This document shows positions 1 through 9,671 of a stretch of DNA of 64,000 nucleotides, piece by piece. This DNA is from Flavivirga aquimarina (lineage in GTDB: Bacteria; Bacteroidota; Bacteroidia; Flavobacteriales; Flavobacteriaceae), in assembly GCF_030540835.1 (NCBI RefSeq), contig NZ_JAUOEK010000045.1:62001-126000 (forward strand), written 5' to 3'. The translations under genes were made by a program, and so were the position numbers. How positions within the stretch are numbered: position 1 is the first letter of the stretch; the number at the start of each line of letters is the position of its first letter. The notes under the pieces are model-generated. The model ran no database searches, had not been told where the DNA came from, and saw only the letters and a program-made list of their open reading frames with translations.

Positions 1-704
1 AAATGCTCAGGTAGTAAATCTATTAAAGCGTCAAAGTTTTTAGCTGCACTTCCTTCTCGAAGGATAACTTTCATGCCTTTTTCAAGCTTTTCTAAAGCTT
101 CTTCATAAGTAAAGCATTCATGGTCTGTAGAAATTCCAGCATTAATATATTTTGTAATATCATCGCCTCTTAAACCGGGAGCATGGCCATCAATAGGCTT
201 ATTATAATGCTTAGCCCAAGCTATCTTTTTCATCACTTCGGCATCATCAAACAACACCCCGGGGTAATTCATCATTTCTGCTAAATACTTGATATCTAGG
301 TTTTCAAGAAGTGTTTTTATGGCATCTGAATCTATAGTGGCTCCTGCCGATTCAAAATTTGTTGCCGGCACACAAGATGGCGCTCCAAAATTGAATTTAA
401 AGGGTACTTCCTTTCCGTTTTCAATCATGAATTCGACACCTTCTATGCCTAGAACATTGGCTATTTCGTGTGGATCGGAAACCGTTGCTACTGTGCCGTG
501 CGTAACTGCCAAACGTGCAAATTCACTAGGTACCAGCATAGAGCTTTCTATATGGATATGTGCATCTACAAAACCAGGAAGAATGTATTGATCTACATTA
601 TGTTCTTTTTCTTGAATTGTAGAAATCTTTCCGTTTTCAAAAGTAATTTCTCCTTTAAAAATGCGTTTATTTTGTATGTCTACTATATTTCCTTGAAGTT
701 TCAA
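1..704 (-). CDS. ade: Adenine deaminase, partial (C-terminus beyond left edge)
   Basis: About 234 N-terminal residues of a metal-dependent amidohydrolase that converts adenine to hypoxanthine in purine salvage. The translation shows the family signatures DAHIHIESS (the H-x-H metal ligands), the [18 protein letters not shown]-type block and DGHAPGL. The rest of the roughly 540-residue enzyme lies left of position 1. There is no in-frame ATG: a stop codon sits seven codons upstream, so the TTG at 704-702 (reading [13 protein letters not shown]) is the best start. It is followed on the same strand by tilS upstream. Cytosolic housekeeping enzyme. The family call is firm; the start is less so. Confidence 0.9.
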   Translation of the reverse strand, partial: MKLQGNIVDIQNKRIFKGEITFENGKISTIQEKEHNVDQYILPGFVDAHIHIESSMLVPSEFARLAVTHGTVATVSDPHEIANVLGIEGVEFMIENGKEVPFKFNFGAPSCVPATNFESAGATIDSDAIKTLLENLDIKYLAEMMNYPGVLFDDAEVMKKIAWAKHYNKPIDGHAPGLRGDDITKYINAGISTDHECFTYEEALEKLEKGMKVILREGSAAKNFDALIDLLPEH

Positions 705-852
705 TTTATATTGTTTTTTAAACTAAAGTTTGCTTTTCTATGTTTTTTTCAAAGCAAATACTGTTTTCAGCATTTATATATTCTCCAAAATTTGGAATTA
801 TTTTATAATTATTCTTTTTGTAAAACTTAATGACAAAAGTTAACAAATGAAG

Positions 853-2175
853 CTACTTTTTTAATTCAATTTTTAGAATGTTTTTCGTCTTCTTAGCAAC
901 TCTAAATCTGTTATCTGCTCTTCTATTAATTATCCAAACAATGTTCCCCTTCGAACATAATAACCATGTGTTTTCTTTATCTAAAAGTGATAATTTTTCG
1001 TCTTTAAAATATTTGCTCAACTTCTTTTTACCTGTCATTCCAAACGGATAAAAATAATCGCCTTCTTGCCATTTTCTAACTGTTAATGGAAACTCTAACA
1101 AATCTTTATCTACATAAATAGCCTTTGATATTTTTTGTAATACATCATCGCCTTTTTCAAAGTGTAAAACGCCTAAAGAGATGCTTTTTTTTTCTTCTTT
1201 GTCACTTATAAAAAACACGTCACTTTCGCTTAGAATAACATCTGGTTTTAGTTCTGTTAAAAGTAGAAACTCTCTATCCTTTATTAAACGGTGTGTTGAA
1301 GAAAGTATCTGTTTTCCAGATTGAGCATCTAATAAATTAGTAACATCATTCCATTCCGTGAATCCGTACGCCTTAAACGCTTCAAATAAATAAGCTTTTG
1401 AATTATTTACTTTTTTAAATTCTGAAATCTTGTATGTTACTTGATTATTTTTGATTGTTTTGGCTCGTTTTAATAGCGCTTCTACACTTTCTTTAACAAG
1501 GTCTACTGTATCGTTTAAGTGACTTAGTGTATTCTGGAAGTTTTGTAATAATTGTGGGTTGATCTCTTTTAAAACAGGTACGACATCATGTCGCAGCTTA
1601 TTCCTTAAATATTTTGTAGAGGCGTTACTACTATCTTCTCGCCATTTTAAATGGTTGTCTTTTGCATACGTTTCAATAACGTCTCTTGAGAATGGCAGCA
1701 ATGGTCTAACGATATTATCATTCACTTCTGGAATCCCTTTTAAACCATCCAATCCAGTTCCTCTGGATAAGTTGATTAAAAAAGTTTCTAAATTATCGTC
1801 TGCATGATGTGCCGTTAATATATAATCGAATTGTAATTGTGCTGCTAATGTTTCAAACCAATTATAACGGAGTTCTCGAGCTGCCATTTGTGTTGACAGC
1901 TTATTTTTATTAGCATAATTTTCAGTATCAAAATTTTCAATAAAAACTTCTAAGTCTAAATCTTCTGCTAATTGTAACACAAAATCTTCATCGGCATCAC
2001 TTTCTTGTCCTCTTAAATTAAAATTACAATGTGCTAAGGCAATGTTTAAGTTTAATTGATGACATAAATGAGTTAAAGCGACACTATCTAATCCTCCGGA
2101 AATGGCTAAAAGAAGTTTGTTCTTTTTTAAGAATGAAAACTTAGAATTTAAGTGTTGCTGAAATTGCTCAATCAT
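853..2175 (-). CDS. tilS: tRNA(Ile)-lysidine synthetase TilS
   Basis: Modifies cytidine 34 of the CAU-anticodon isoleucine tRNA to lysidine, using ATP and lysine, so that the tRNA reads AUA. The N-terminal PP-loop ATPase motif SGGLDS is at residues 26-31, followed by HCNFNLRG and the TAHHADDNLETFLINL segment typical of TilS. The C-terminal domain (about 360-435) carries the RKWQEGDYFYPFGM and KKLSKYFKD tRNA-binding signature. At 440 aa it has full family length. It lies 148 bp from the adenine deaminase start on the same strand. Essential, cytosolic. Confidence 0.96.
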   Translation of the reverse strand: MIEQFQQHLNSKFSFLKKNKLLLAISGGLDSVALTHLCHQLNLNIALAHCNFNLRGQESDADEDFVLQLAEDLDLEVFIENFDTENYANKNKLSTQMAARELRYNWFETLAAQLQFDYILTAHHADDNLETFLINLSRGTGLDGLKGIPEVNDNIVRPLLPFSRDVIETYAKDNHLKWREDSSNASTKYLRNKLRHDVVPVLKEINPQLLQNFQNTLSHLNDTVDLVKESVEALLKRAKTIKNNQVTYKISEFKKVNNSKAYLFEAFKAYGFTEWNDVTNLLDAQSGKQILSSTHRLIKDREFLLLTELKPDVILSESDVFFISDKEEKKSISLGVLHFEKGDDVLQKISKAIYVDKDLLEFPLTVRKWQEGDYFYPFGMTGKKKLSKYFKDEKLSLLDKENTWLLCSKGNIVWIINRRADNRFRVAKKTKNILKIELKK

Positions 2176-2299
2176 GTTTCAAATATACAACTTTGAATAT
2201 TCAATTTAGTATCATAAACTAATTATCAAATGACATTTATCATGTTAAAATATAGCAGGTTTTGTAACTTTAAAAGTATTAATTCTAATCCTTTTTATT

Positions 2300-2992
2300 A
2301 TGTGTTCTATAGATAAATTAAATGATAAAACAACGCAAACTACTTTTGATAAAAAAGTGGTTTCTGCTACGCAACATTTAAAACCTTACGTAAAGCATCG
2401 ATTATATGTTGCCGAATCTACTGGTGTCATTCCAATAAACATGTATACCTCCAATGATCTTATTGATGAATGTATTGCTAAATTTTATGAGAGTGGGTAT
2501 GATATAGATTTAGACACGATGTCTATAAAAATTAAACTATTTAAAATTGTGGACTATGATCTAGATGAGCTTTTTAAAAAAGAAGATTTTCATAAAAACA
2601 CAGTGAGTACTAATTCTATTTTAGAAGAAGAATTGGATTCTTTGGAAGAAAAATATACTATTGATGAGGGGTTTGATTTTATTATGAATGAAGAGTTAGA
2701 CGATATTTCATATCATCAAAATACCAAACACAAACATTTATTTTTGTACGATGATAATTCTACATCTGTTTTAAGTGCTTTTGAAGTAGGAGATACATCA
2801 TCTATAAATACGAAAAAAGTATTAGGTAAGTTTTACTCGTGGCTTCCATTAAATATTACTAATGTTGTTGATCTATTCGTGTTTGGAAAATTACAATTTG
2901 AGGAAATATCAAAAATTAAGAATATTGAAATTGGTCGCATTGTAAATATAATGGATGCTGTTGAAAAAAGTTTAAGAAAGCATTTGAGTTAA
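2300..2992 (+). CDS. Hypothetical protein, possibly sigma-factor-like
   Basis: A 230-residue acidic soluble protein with no signal peptide or membrane segment. The N-terminus (HLKPYVKHRLYVAESTG ... DLIDECIAKFYE) and the C-terminal helical block (about 178-228, ending in IMDAVEKSLRKHL) faintly resemble regions 2 and 4 of sigma-70-type proteins. The resemblance is too weak for a functional name. It is divergent from tilS, and its stop codon overlaps the stop codon of the convergent pabB-like gene by 4 bp. A fold search would decide whether the C-terminal helices form a DNA-binding domain. Confidence 0.7.
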   Translation: MCSIDKLNDKTTQTTFDKKVVSATQHLKPYVKHRLYVAESTGVIPINMYTSNDLIDECIAKFYESGYDIDLDTMSIKIKLFKIVDYDLDELFKKEDFHKNTVSTNSILEEELDSLEEKYTIDEGFDFIMNEELDDISYHQNTKHKHLFLYDDNSTSVLSAFEVGDTSSINTKKVLGKFYSWLPLNITNVVDLFVFGKLQFEEISKIKNIEIGRIVNIMDAVEKSLRKHLS

Positions 2993-4281
2993 TTTTCTAA
3001 AACTTCTCTCATTGCTTTTGCTTTGACTAAACATTCTTCATATTCTTTTAACGGATCACTTTTTGCTGTTATAGCGCCTCCTACCGAATAAGACACGTAT
3101 TTTTTGGTTTCGTTATAAAGAATACTTCTTATAACCACATTAAAATCGAAATCGCCAGTTGGAGAAAAGTACCCCACAGACCCAGAATATAAACCTCGTT
3201 TGGTTTCTTCTAAATCTTCAATAATTCGCATGGCCGAAATTTTTGGTGCCCCTGTCATACTTCCCATGGGGAATGTACTCTTAATAACATCGACTGCATG
3301 TGTTGTTGCTTCAATCTTTGAGGTTACTGTAGAAATCATTTGATGTACTTGATCGAACGTATATACTTTAGTTAGTTCTTCGACTTCTACACTGCCTTTT
3401 ATAGCCGTTTTTGATAAATCGTTACGCACCAAATCAACTATCATAATATTTTCACTGCGCTCTTTTATGTCTTGGGATAAGGCTTCTTTTAACGCCTCAT
3501 CTTCCAGTATATTCTCCGAACGTTTAGCCGTTCCTTTTATAGGTTGCGAAATAACGGTTTGCACTTCCTTTTTTAAATAACGCTCTGGCGATGCAGACAA
3601 CAAATATTTATCTCCACACTTTAAAAATGTTGCAAATGGTGGTTTGGAAATTCTGTTAAGCTTTAAATAGGTTTCCAATGGATTAATACGTGTGTTTTCT
3701 GCGTAAAACTCCTGACAAAAATTAGCCTCGTAAATATCACCTCTATGAATGTGTGCCAGCATTTTATTTACTTTATCAAAATAGGCATCTTTATGTATAC
3801 GAAGCTTTATTTTTACTTGGTTTTCTTTATTATTATCTCGTTCCTCTCTGCAATGATGTATGCTTTTTAAATCGTCTTCTAATTCATCATCAACACAATT
3901 TAAATATTGTATTTCAACCTGATTTCCTTTAAATAGAAACAGTTTTTTAGGTTGAAAAAAATACAAATCTGGAAACCCTAAACTATCAAAATTGTTAGAG
4001 TTTAAATCTTCAACATCGTTTTTTAAATCGTAAGTTAAATACCCAAAAATCCAATCGTTTACATTGGTTTGATATTCTTTAAGCATGTCAAAACTGCCTT
4101 CAAAATGCGTTTGAATACTTGTGAAAGCATCCACGGCCAATACTGCTTCGTAGTTTGAATAATTTTGTTCGTAGTTGTTAGAATCTAACCAAACTACATC
4201 ATCAAATTGCTGACTCCAAATCAATAATTGATTTTTAAATTGATCAGCATTATCTAATTTGTGAATTTGTGTTGTTCTCAA
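2989..4281 (-). CDS. pabB: Aminodeoxychorismate synthase component I (chorismate-binding)
   Basis: A 430-residue chorismate-binding enzyme that aminates chorismate toward 4-aminobenzoate for folate synthesis. The PIKGTAKR motif carries the lysine typical of PabB; anthranilate synthase TrpE usually has alanine there (PIAGT). Other family blocks are ENIMIVDLVRNDLS, FPMGSMTGAPK and GLYSGSVGYFSP. The last 150 residues form the conserved active-site half, and the N-terminal half is more divergent, as usual. No PabA-type glutaminase or PabC lyase is adjacent. Cytosolic. It could also serve isochorismate-type chemistry, but the lysine argues for PabB. Confidence 0.93.
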   Translation of the reverse strand: MRTTQIHKLDNADQFKNQLLIWSQQFDDVVWLDSNNYEQNYSNYEAVLAVDAFTSIQTHFEGSFDMLKEYQTNVNDWIFGYLTYDLKNDVEDLNSNNFDSLGFPDLYFFQPKKLFLFKGNQVEIQYLNCVDDELEDDLKSIHHCREERDNNKENQVKIKLRIHKDAYFDKVNKMLAHIHRGDIYEANFCQEFYAENTRINPLETYLKLNRISKPPFATFLKCGDKYLLSASPERYLKKEVQTVISQPIKGTAKRSENILEDEALKEALSQDIKERSENIMIVDLVRNDLSKTAIKGSVEVEELTKVYTFDQVHQMISTVTSKIEATTHAVDVIKSTFPMGSMTGAPKISAMRIIEDLEETKRGLYSGSVGYFSPTGDFDFNVVIRSILYNETKKYVSYSVGGAITAKSDPLKEYEECLVKAKAMREVLEN

Positions 4282-4361
4282 TAATAAAATTTAATGTGTA
4301 AAGTTAGTTAGAATCCTTAAAAAATTAAGAATTTTGCGAATTAGTTTAAATATTGGTTTCT

Positions 4362-5252
4362 ATGTACACTATACAAAACGATACACTTAAAATAAGCGTA
4401 AAAAAAATTGGGGCTGAACTATGTCAAATTTCATCAGTAAAAAACAATACCCAATTTATGTGGGATGCCAATCCAAAGGTTTGGGGAAGTTATGCTCCTA
4501 ACCTATTCCCTATTATTGGTGCATTAAAAGACAATACCTATTTTTTCGAAAATAAAAAATACGCCTTACCTAAACATGGTTTTATAAGACACAATGGTAA
4601 CATAGCTTTGCACGAGCAAAATCAGGATTCTTTAACCTTTAAATTGAGTTATGATGTCGACTTATTAAAAATATACCCTTTTAAATTTGAGTTTTATATT
4701 ACTTATAAATTAGTAGATAATACTATTGAAGTTATACATAACATTAAAAACTGCGATATAAACCCCATGTATTTTTCACTTGGCGGACACCCTGCTTTTA
4801 AATGTCCGCTTTATGACGATGAAAAATATAACGATTATATTTTAGAGTTCGATCATATTGAAAATTCTGAAACTCATTTAATAAATGCTGATAACGGACT
4901 TGCAAATTCGAAAACCAGACCTTGTTTAGAAAATTCAAATCATATCCAATTAGAATATAATTTATTTAATGATGATGCACTTATTTTTAAAGATTTAAAG
5001 TCTAAACGCATTACTTTAAAAAGTAAATTACGGGGTGAAATTGTTTCGGTAAGCTATAATGATTTTCCATATTTAGGTATTTGGGCTAAACCAAATGCTA
5101 ATTATGTTTGTATTGAACCTTGGTTGGGTATTGCCGATAACGAAAATACCAATCAGGAGCTTACTACTAAAGAAGGGGTTATAAAACTAAACGGCAATGA
5201 TACTTTTACGGCATCTTATACTATTGAGATACATAACAAGCATCTTAGTTAA
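4362..5252 (+). CDS. Aldose 1-epimerase family protein
   Basis: A 296-residue beta-sandwich protein of the galactose-mutarotase superfamily (LacX-like branch). Visible features are the early FMWDANPKVWGSYAPNLFPIIG block, the LPKHGFIRH histidine motif, and SLGGHPAFKCP, whose histidine is the usual catalytic one. It probably interconverts sugar anomers or binds a phosphosugar; the substrate cannot be told. The start is taken at the ATG at 4362. A TTG three codons upstream is also in frame but adds only three residues. It is followed 41 bp later by the helicase gene on the same strand. No signal peptide, so cytosolic. Confidence 0.9.
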   Translation: MYTIQNDTLKISVKKIGAELCQISSVKNNTQFMWDANPKVWGSYAPNLFPIIGALKDNTYFFENKKYALPKHGFIRHNGNIALHEQNQDSLTFKLSYDVDLLKIYPFKFEFYITYKLVDNTIEVIHNIKNCDINPMYFSLGGHPAFKCPLYDDEKYNDYILEFDHIENSETHLINADNGLANSKTRPCLENSNHIQLEYNLFNDDALIFKDLKSKRITLKSKLRGEIVSVSYNDFPYLGIWAKPNANYVCIEPWLGIADNENTNQELTTKEGVIKLNGNDTFTASYTIEIHNKHLS

Positions 5253-5293
5253 ACGAAATATTAAGTGTAACTTTGCCTGCTAAATAACAGATT

Positions 5294-6649
5294 GTGACAT
5301 CATTTCAAGATTTAAATTTAAATACGCCGCTAAATAATGCTTTAGACGATTTAGGGTTTACTATACCTACGCCTATTCAAGCCCAAGCATTTAATGTTGT
5401 TTCTTCCGGGAAAGATATGGTCGGTATTGCGCAAACTGGTACAGGAAAGACATTTGCTTACATGCTTCCTATTTTAAAAAACTTGAAATATTCAACACAG
5501 GAAAATCCACGTGTTTTAATTTTAGTACCAACTCGAGAATTGGTGGTACAAGTTGTTGAAGAGGTTGAAAAACTTTCAAAATATATTAATAATCGCATTT
5601 TAGGTGTTTACGGTGGTACTAATATAAATACCCAAAAAGAGGCTATTGCCGCTGGTTTAGATATTTTAGTGGCTACTCCCGGACGTCTTTATGATTTGGC
5701 TTTAACACGTGTTTTACAACTTAAATCGATTCAGAAATTAGTGATAGATGAAGTTGATGTGATGCTCGATTTAGGTTTTAGGCATCAACTGATTAATATT
5801 TTTGATATTTTACCAGAACGTCGACAAAACATTATGTTTTCGGCAACGATGACACATGATGTTGATGTGTTGATTCATGAGTTTTTTAAAAGCCCGGAAC
5901 GTGTTTCTATTGCTGTTTCGGGAACTCCGCTTGATAATATTTCACAAAAACGTTATAACGTTCCAAACTTTTACACCAAAGTAAATTTATTAACACATCT
6001 GCTAAACGATACGGAACACTACAATAGGGTTTTAATTTTTGTGGCTTATAAACGCATGGCAGATCGTTTGTTTGATAAATTAGACAGCATTTTTCACGAA
6101 GAACTCTGTGTGATTCATTCTAATAAAACACAGAATTATAGATTACGTAGTATAGAGCAATTTAGAAATGGAGAGAACCGTATTTTAATTGCTACCGACG
6201 TAATGGCTCGTGGTTTAGATATTGACAACGTTTCTCATGTTATTAATTTTGATACGCCTGATTACCCCGAAAATTACATGCATCGTATTGGTAGAACAGG
6301 ACGTGCTGAACGCGAAGGTGAAGCTCTGGTTTTTTCTACGGAGAAAGAACTGGAAGCTATTGAAAACATAGAGAACTTAATGAAAATGGAAATTCCTGTT
6401 TTAGAAATTCCAGAATTTGTTGAAATTTCTACTGAACTTATTGAAGAAGAGCGTCCGCAAATAAAAGAACGTAACAATCCTTTAAAACGAAGGGACGACG
6501 ATACTTCCGGACCTGCTTTTCATGAGAAGAAAGCTAAAAACCAAAAAGAAAATTTAGGGGGTTCTTATAAGTTTAAAATGGCTGCTAAGTACAAAAAGCC
6601 TAAAACGAAGGGTGACAAGAATTATAATAAGAGGAATAAGAGGAAGTAG
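5294..6649 (+). CDS. DEAD-box ATP-dependent RNA helicase
   Basis: A 451-residue helicase of the RhlE/DeaD type that remodels RNA using ATP. Motifs in order: Q motif (TIPTPIQAQA), Walker A AQTGTGKT, PTREL, VATPGRL, motif II written DEVD instead of DEAD, SATM, then the second RecA domain with ATDVMARGLDID and HRIGRTGRAE. A lysine- and arginine-rich tail of about 60 residues follows and probably adds RNA affinity. The start is a GTG at 5294, reading MTSFQDLNLN, just before the Q motif. The DEVD variant keeps the two acidic residues needed for metal and ATP hydrolysis, so activity is expected. Confidence 0.95.
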   Translation: MTSFQDLNLNTPLNNALDDLGFTIPTPIQAQAFNVVSSGKDMVGIAQTGTGKTFAYMLPILKNLKYSTQENPRVLILVPTRELVVQVVEEVEKLSKYINNRILGVYGGTNINTQKEAIAAGLDILVATPGRLYDLALTRVLQLKSIQKLVIDEVDVMLDLGFRHQLINIFDILPERRQNIMFSATMTHDVDVLIHEFFKSPERVSIAVSGTPLDNISQKRYNVPNFYTKVNLLTHLLNDTEHYNRVLIFVAYKRMADRLFDKLDSIFHEELCVIHSNKTQNYRLRSIEQFRNGENRILIATDVMARGLDIDNVSHVINFDTPDYPENYMHRIGRTGRAEREGEALVFSTEKELEAIENIENLMKMEIPVLEIPEFVEISTELIEEERPQIKERNNPLKRRDDDTSGPAFHEKKAKNQKENLGGSYKFKMAAKYKKPKTKGDKNYNKRNKRK

Positions 6650-6719
6650 TTGGTTTAGTTGTTAATTGGCAGTAATCAAGTTCATTGTGTTCAGTTATCA
6701 GTTACGCTTTTCTAATTCA

Positions 6720-7127
6720 TTATCGTTGCTTTAAGTCGTTTTCGATATCACTGAGATGGTGTTTCAATGCTTTTGACGAGATTTGTATTTCCCATATCAA
6801 AAAACCCAGAGATATAATTAATAGTATCAAAGCGATACCAAATACCCAAACAGCTATAACATTATAGTCTACATAGATTAAAAACATGGTTAGTACACAA
6901 AGCAAAAGGCTTGTAATTCCAAAGATTTGCATATAACGTGTTAGGTTTAATCTAATTTTCAAATTATTTATTTGCCTTAATAAAGACGCTTCTTGCCTTT
7001 GCAAATATTTATCTCTTAAATCTCTAATAACAGCAGCGTATGCCAAAAACCTATTGGTATAAGCAAGCATAATCAATGAAATTGCTGAGAATAAAAGTGC
7101 TGGTGTCGTAAGGGTTAGTGCTTCCAT
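6720..7127 (-). CDS. DUF2721-family membrane protein
   Basis: A 135-residue membrane protein. The N-terminal TTPALLFSAISLIMLAYTNRF segment is characteristic of DUF2721. It has one N-terminal hydrophobic stretch, a charged middle (RDKYLQRQEASLLRQINNLKIR) and two more membrane segments at about 67-110, ending in a short charged tail. Function is unknown for the family. It is convergent with the helicase gene, 70 bp away, and has no obvious operon partner. Confidence 0.85.
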   Translation of the reverse strand: MEALTLTTPALLFSAISLIMLAYTNRFLAYAAVIRDLRDKYLQRQEASLLRQINNLKIRLNLTRYMQIFGITSLLLCVLTMFLIYVDYNVIAVWVFGIALILLIISLGFLIWEIQISSKALKHHLSDIENDLKQR

Positions 7128-7220
7128 AATTATACTGTTTTTTCAAAAGTAAAGAATAAAATATAGAGGTATAAAAAATTGATGAATTTATGAAAGAGTC
7201 ATAAAAAAAGTATTAATGGG

Positions 7221-7712
7221 TTATTCCCTTGAAAACCTTACTTTATTAGACTTAAGTTTTCCCCCGTCAATAAGCACGGTTTTTGAAGTAATATAGGCAA
7301 AAACAAAATCTTTAAATCTTGTATTATCAAAAGTTATATTGAATTCAAGTTGTATTCTGCTTAATGAATCTGATATTTTTTGAATTTCTCCTATTTGCCT
7401 TACGTTTTCAATTTCACCTCTCTCACTTAACTTAAAATCAATTAAATTTTCTGAAGTATAATTCTTTAATTGAAGCGTTATATCTTCGTTAAACTTAGTA
7501 TGTTGATTTTTTAACTTCACTAAATCAAAATACTCCTTAAGCTTCTCAATTGACAAAGTCTCGTAGCTATTAATTTCAGACAACTCAAGAGTATTACTTT
7601 CTATTACTGTTTCATAATCAATATCTGCCGCTTCAAATAAAGGCGCTTTGTTAGATTCTCTTTTACATGAAAAACCTAAAACAATTAATAATATATAAGC
7701 TCCCTTTTTCAT
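7221..7712 (-). CDS. Hypothetical lipoprotein
   Basis: A 163-residue protein with a lipoprotein signal (MKKGAYILLIVLGFSCKRE, cysteine at residue 16). The remainder is soluble, with no motif I recognise. It overlaps the 3' end of the upstream gene (7709-8599) by 4 bp, so the two are almost certainly cotranslated. A surface or periplasmic accessory role is possible. The partner has one membrane segment and an extracytoplasmic domain, which suggests the pair works at the cell envelope. Confidence 0.75.
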   Translation of the reverse strand: MKKGAYILLIVLGFSCKRESNKAPLFEAADIDYETVIESNTLELSEINSYETLSIEKLKEYFDLVKLKNQHTKFNEDITLQLKNYTSENLIDFKLSERGEIENVRQIGEIQKISDSLSRIQLEFNITFDNTRFKDFVFAYITSKTVLIDGGKLKSNKVRFSRE

Positions 7713-8599
7713 TTCATTATAAATTTTAGCTTAACTATTTTTCCGTTTCTCATTCCCTTACCTAAAACCTTAACTCGTTTTAAACTTTTCGTTGGAATAG
7801 TTAACAATCTTATAAACTCGTCTTTAGTAAATAATTCAACACCAAAATTATTATCAAACAATTGATAAATTTCTGCATCATCTGCTATAAGATTACTTAG
7901 TTGTTGTTTATGCTTTTTCCAATCTTTTACATTTCCATTCGAATAATAATGAAGCATTAAAGCATAATCATCAGTTATAAGTTTTACTATTTGATTTGAA
8001 TTAGAATCGATAAATCTTATAATAGTGTCTGTTTTATGGTAAGGAGATTGAACCACAAACTTAATACGGTTATCTTTAGTTTTATAATCGAAACAACCTA
8101 AAGTATCGGTTTTAAAATACAAAGGAGACTCTTCGTTTTGTAATATTTTTATATTTATGGGAATACTAGTAATAGGTTGATTTTTAATATCATCAACAAA
8201 ACAAAAGTGAAATTGATTTTTATTGAATACAAATAGAAAAAAAGCAGTAATTATTAGACTTATTAATAGTAAAAATACATAAACTAATTTTTTACTTGTT
8301 ATGGTAAGTTTATTTTTGTGTGAAGCTTTAAATGTATTCCAATTTTTTAATCCAACATACTCACTTAATAAATTAAGTATATCTATTCTAGGTAATTTTT
8401 TAGCATCATTTTTAAAGTAGGTATAAAACCATTTTTCACTCACTTTGGCTTTAACTTTTACAAACAAGTCTTCTTGAAATGCCACAATATCTTCGCCTTT
8501 CCATTCTTCTATTAAAATAGATGCATTGTTATCCTTTAAAAAAGTATTAGTAACTGACTTTTTTAAAAGATTGAAATAGTATAGATCTTGTTTATTCAA
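7709..8599 (-). CDS. Hypothetical single-pass membrane protein
   Basis: About 296 residues. A soluble N-terminal part (about 1-95, with FQEDLFVKVKAKVSEKWFYTYFK) is followed by one membrane segment (VYVFLLLISLIITAFFLFVF) and an extracytoplasmic domain of about 170 residues. The second domain begins like a carboxypeptidase-regulatory or transthyretin-like fold (PITSIPINIKILQNEESPLYFKTD is suggestive only). There is no ATG. The TTG at 8599 gives MNKQDLYYFN and is preferred; a further in-frame TTG at 8644 would add 15 residues. It overlaps the downstream lipoprotein gene by 4 bp. Function unknown. Confidence 0.7.
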   Translation of the reverse strand: MNKQDLYYFNLLKKSVTNTFLKDNNASILIEEWKGEDIVAFQEDLFVKVKAKVSEKWFYTYFKNDAKKLPRIDILNLLSEYVGLKNWNTFKASHKNKLTITSKKLVYVFLLLISLIITAFFLFVFNKNQFHFCFVDDIKNQPITSIPINIKILQNEESPLYFKTDTLGCFDYKTKDNRIKFVVQSPYHKTDTIIRFIDSNSNQIVKLITDDYALMLHYYSNGNVKDWKKHKQQLSNLIADDAEIYQLFDNNFGVELFTKDEFIRLLTIPTKSLKRVKVLGKGMRNGKIVKLKFIMK

Positions 8600-8728
8600 A
8601 TTATAAATACACTGAAAACCAAACAAAAACGCTTTGTAAAACAATTTACAAACCTTTTACAGCCATTTTACAATACTGTATTCCGGTTGTATTATATGTT
8701 TACTCATAATCTTTAAAAATATAAAATT

Positions 8729-9598
8729 ATGAAAGTAAATCAGTCAAAAACAATATTTAAATTTTTCTTAATTAGTTTAATTCTATTTTCATTTTTAGCT
8801 TGTAATAATTCTTCAAATTATAAAGAAGATATTATGGTAGCCGATGTTGATATAAATGAAGACTTTGAATCTGTGAAAGAGGATGATTATAATTTTGCGC
8901 TAAATCAAGACGCATCAACAAATTCGCTTCCCGAAAATTTAAAAATAATTAAATCTGCTAAAGCAAAGTATAAAGTTAAGAATGTAAAAAAAGCAACAGA
9001 TCAAATTAAAAAATTAGCTCAAAAACACAATGCTTATATCTCTGATTTAAGGTTTAAAAGCAATTTATATAACAAAGAGAATAGATTTACTATAAAAGTT
9101 CCTAAACAATATTTTGAGTCTATAATGGATTCTGTAAGCTCTCTTGTTGAGTTTATAGACTATGAGAATATAACAACTCAAGATGTTACTGAAGAGTATA
9201 TCGATATACAAACCCGCCTTAAAACAAAACTAGAAGTTAAAGCTCGTTATGAATCTATTTTACGCAAAAATGCTAAAACAGTTGAAGATATTTTAGCGAC
9301 TGAGGATAAACTACGAATTATTCAGGAAGAGATTGAAGCTGCTCAAGGAAGGCTAAAATATTTAACGAATAAAGTTTCATATAGTACAATACAAATTGAT
9401 TTGTATGAAACTGTAGAATATAAAGAAGAGCCTAACACTTACAACAAAACATTTTGGTCTAAATTTAAAGAAGGTATATCTTTTGGTTGGGATTTTATTG
9501 AATCTTTAGTTATAGGCATCATTCATATATGGCCAGTAATTATTATTGGATTACTAACTTTTATTTTTATAAAAAAACGACTAAAACACAAAAGTTAA
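8729..9598 (+). CDS. DUF4349-type lipoprotein
   Basis: A 289-residue lipoprotein (signal ending in FLACNNSS, cysteine near residue 25) with a C-terminal membrane segment (VIGIIHIWPVIIIGLLTFIFI) and a basic tail. The middle has the DUF4349 pattern: a beta/alpha unit (AYISDLRFKSNLYNKENRFTIKVP), then TTQDVTEEYIDIQTRLKTK and a long helical hairpin rich in K and E (ATEDKLRIIQEEIEAAQGRL). Family function is unknown; it is an envelope protein. A hairpin terminator and a regulator relic follow. Confidence 0.85.
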   Translation: MKVNQSKTIFKFFLISLILFSFLACNNSSNYKEDIMVADVDINEDFESVKEDDYNFALNQDASTNSLPENLKIIKSAKAKYKVKNVKKATDQIKKLAQKHNAYISDLRFKSNLYNKENRFTIKVPKQYFESIMDSVSSLVEFIDYENITTQDVTEEYIDIQTRLKTKLEVKARYESILRKNAKTVEDILATEDKLRIIQEEIEAAQGRLKYLTNKVSYSTIQIDLYETVEYKEEPNTYNKTFWSKFKEGISFGWDFIESLVIGIIHIWPVIIIGLLTFIFIKKRLKHKS

Positions 9599-9632
9599 AC
9601 ACTCTAAAAAAGTATTTAATAATCTTTATAAA

Positions 9633-9667
9633 AAAGCCCCTTTTCTTAATTGATGAAAAGAGGCTTT
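9633..9667 (-). terminator. Hairpin, terminator-like
   Basis: Arms AAAGCCCCTTTTC and GAAAAGAGGCTTT pair over 12 of 13 positions. On the minus strand a T-run follows, fitting a rho-independent terminator. It lies just 3' of the DUF4349 gene. The left arm also pairs perfectly with GAAAAGGGG at 10075-10083. Confidence 0.5.
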
Positions 9668-9671
9668 GACT

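Noticed and set aside
5756-5767. DEVD instead of DEAD in the helicase as a sign of inactivation
   Set aside because: Both acidic residues needed for ATP hydrolysis are kept and all other motifs are intact.
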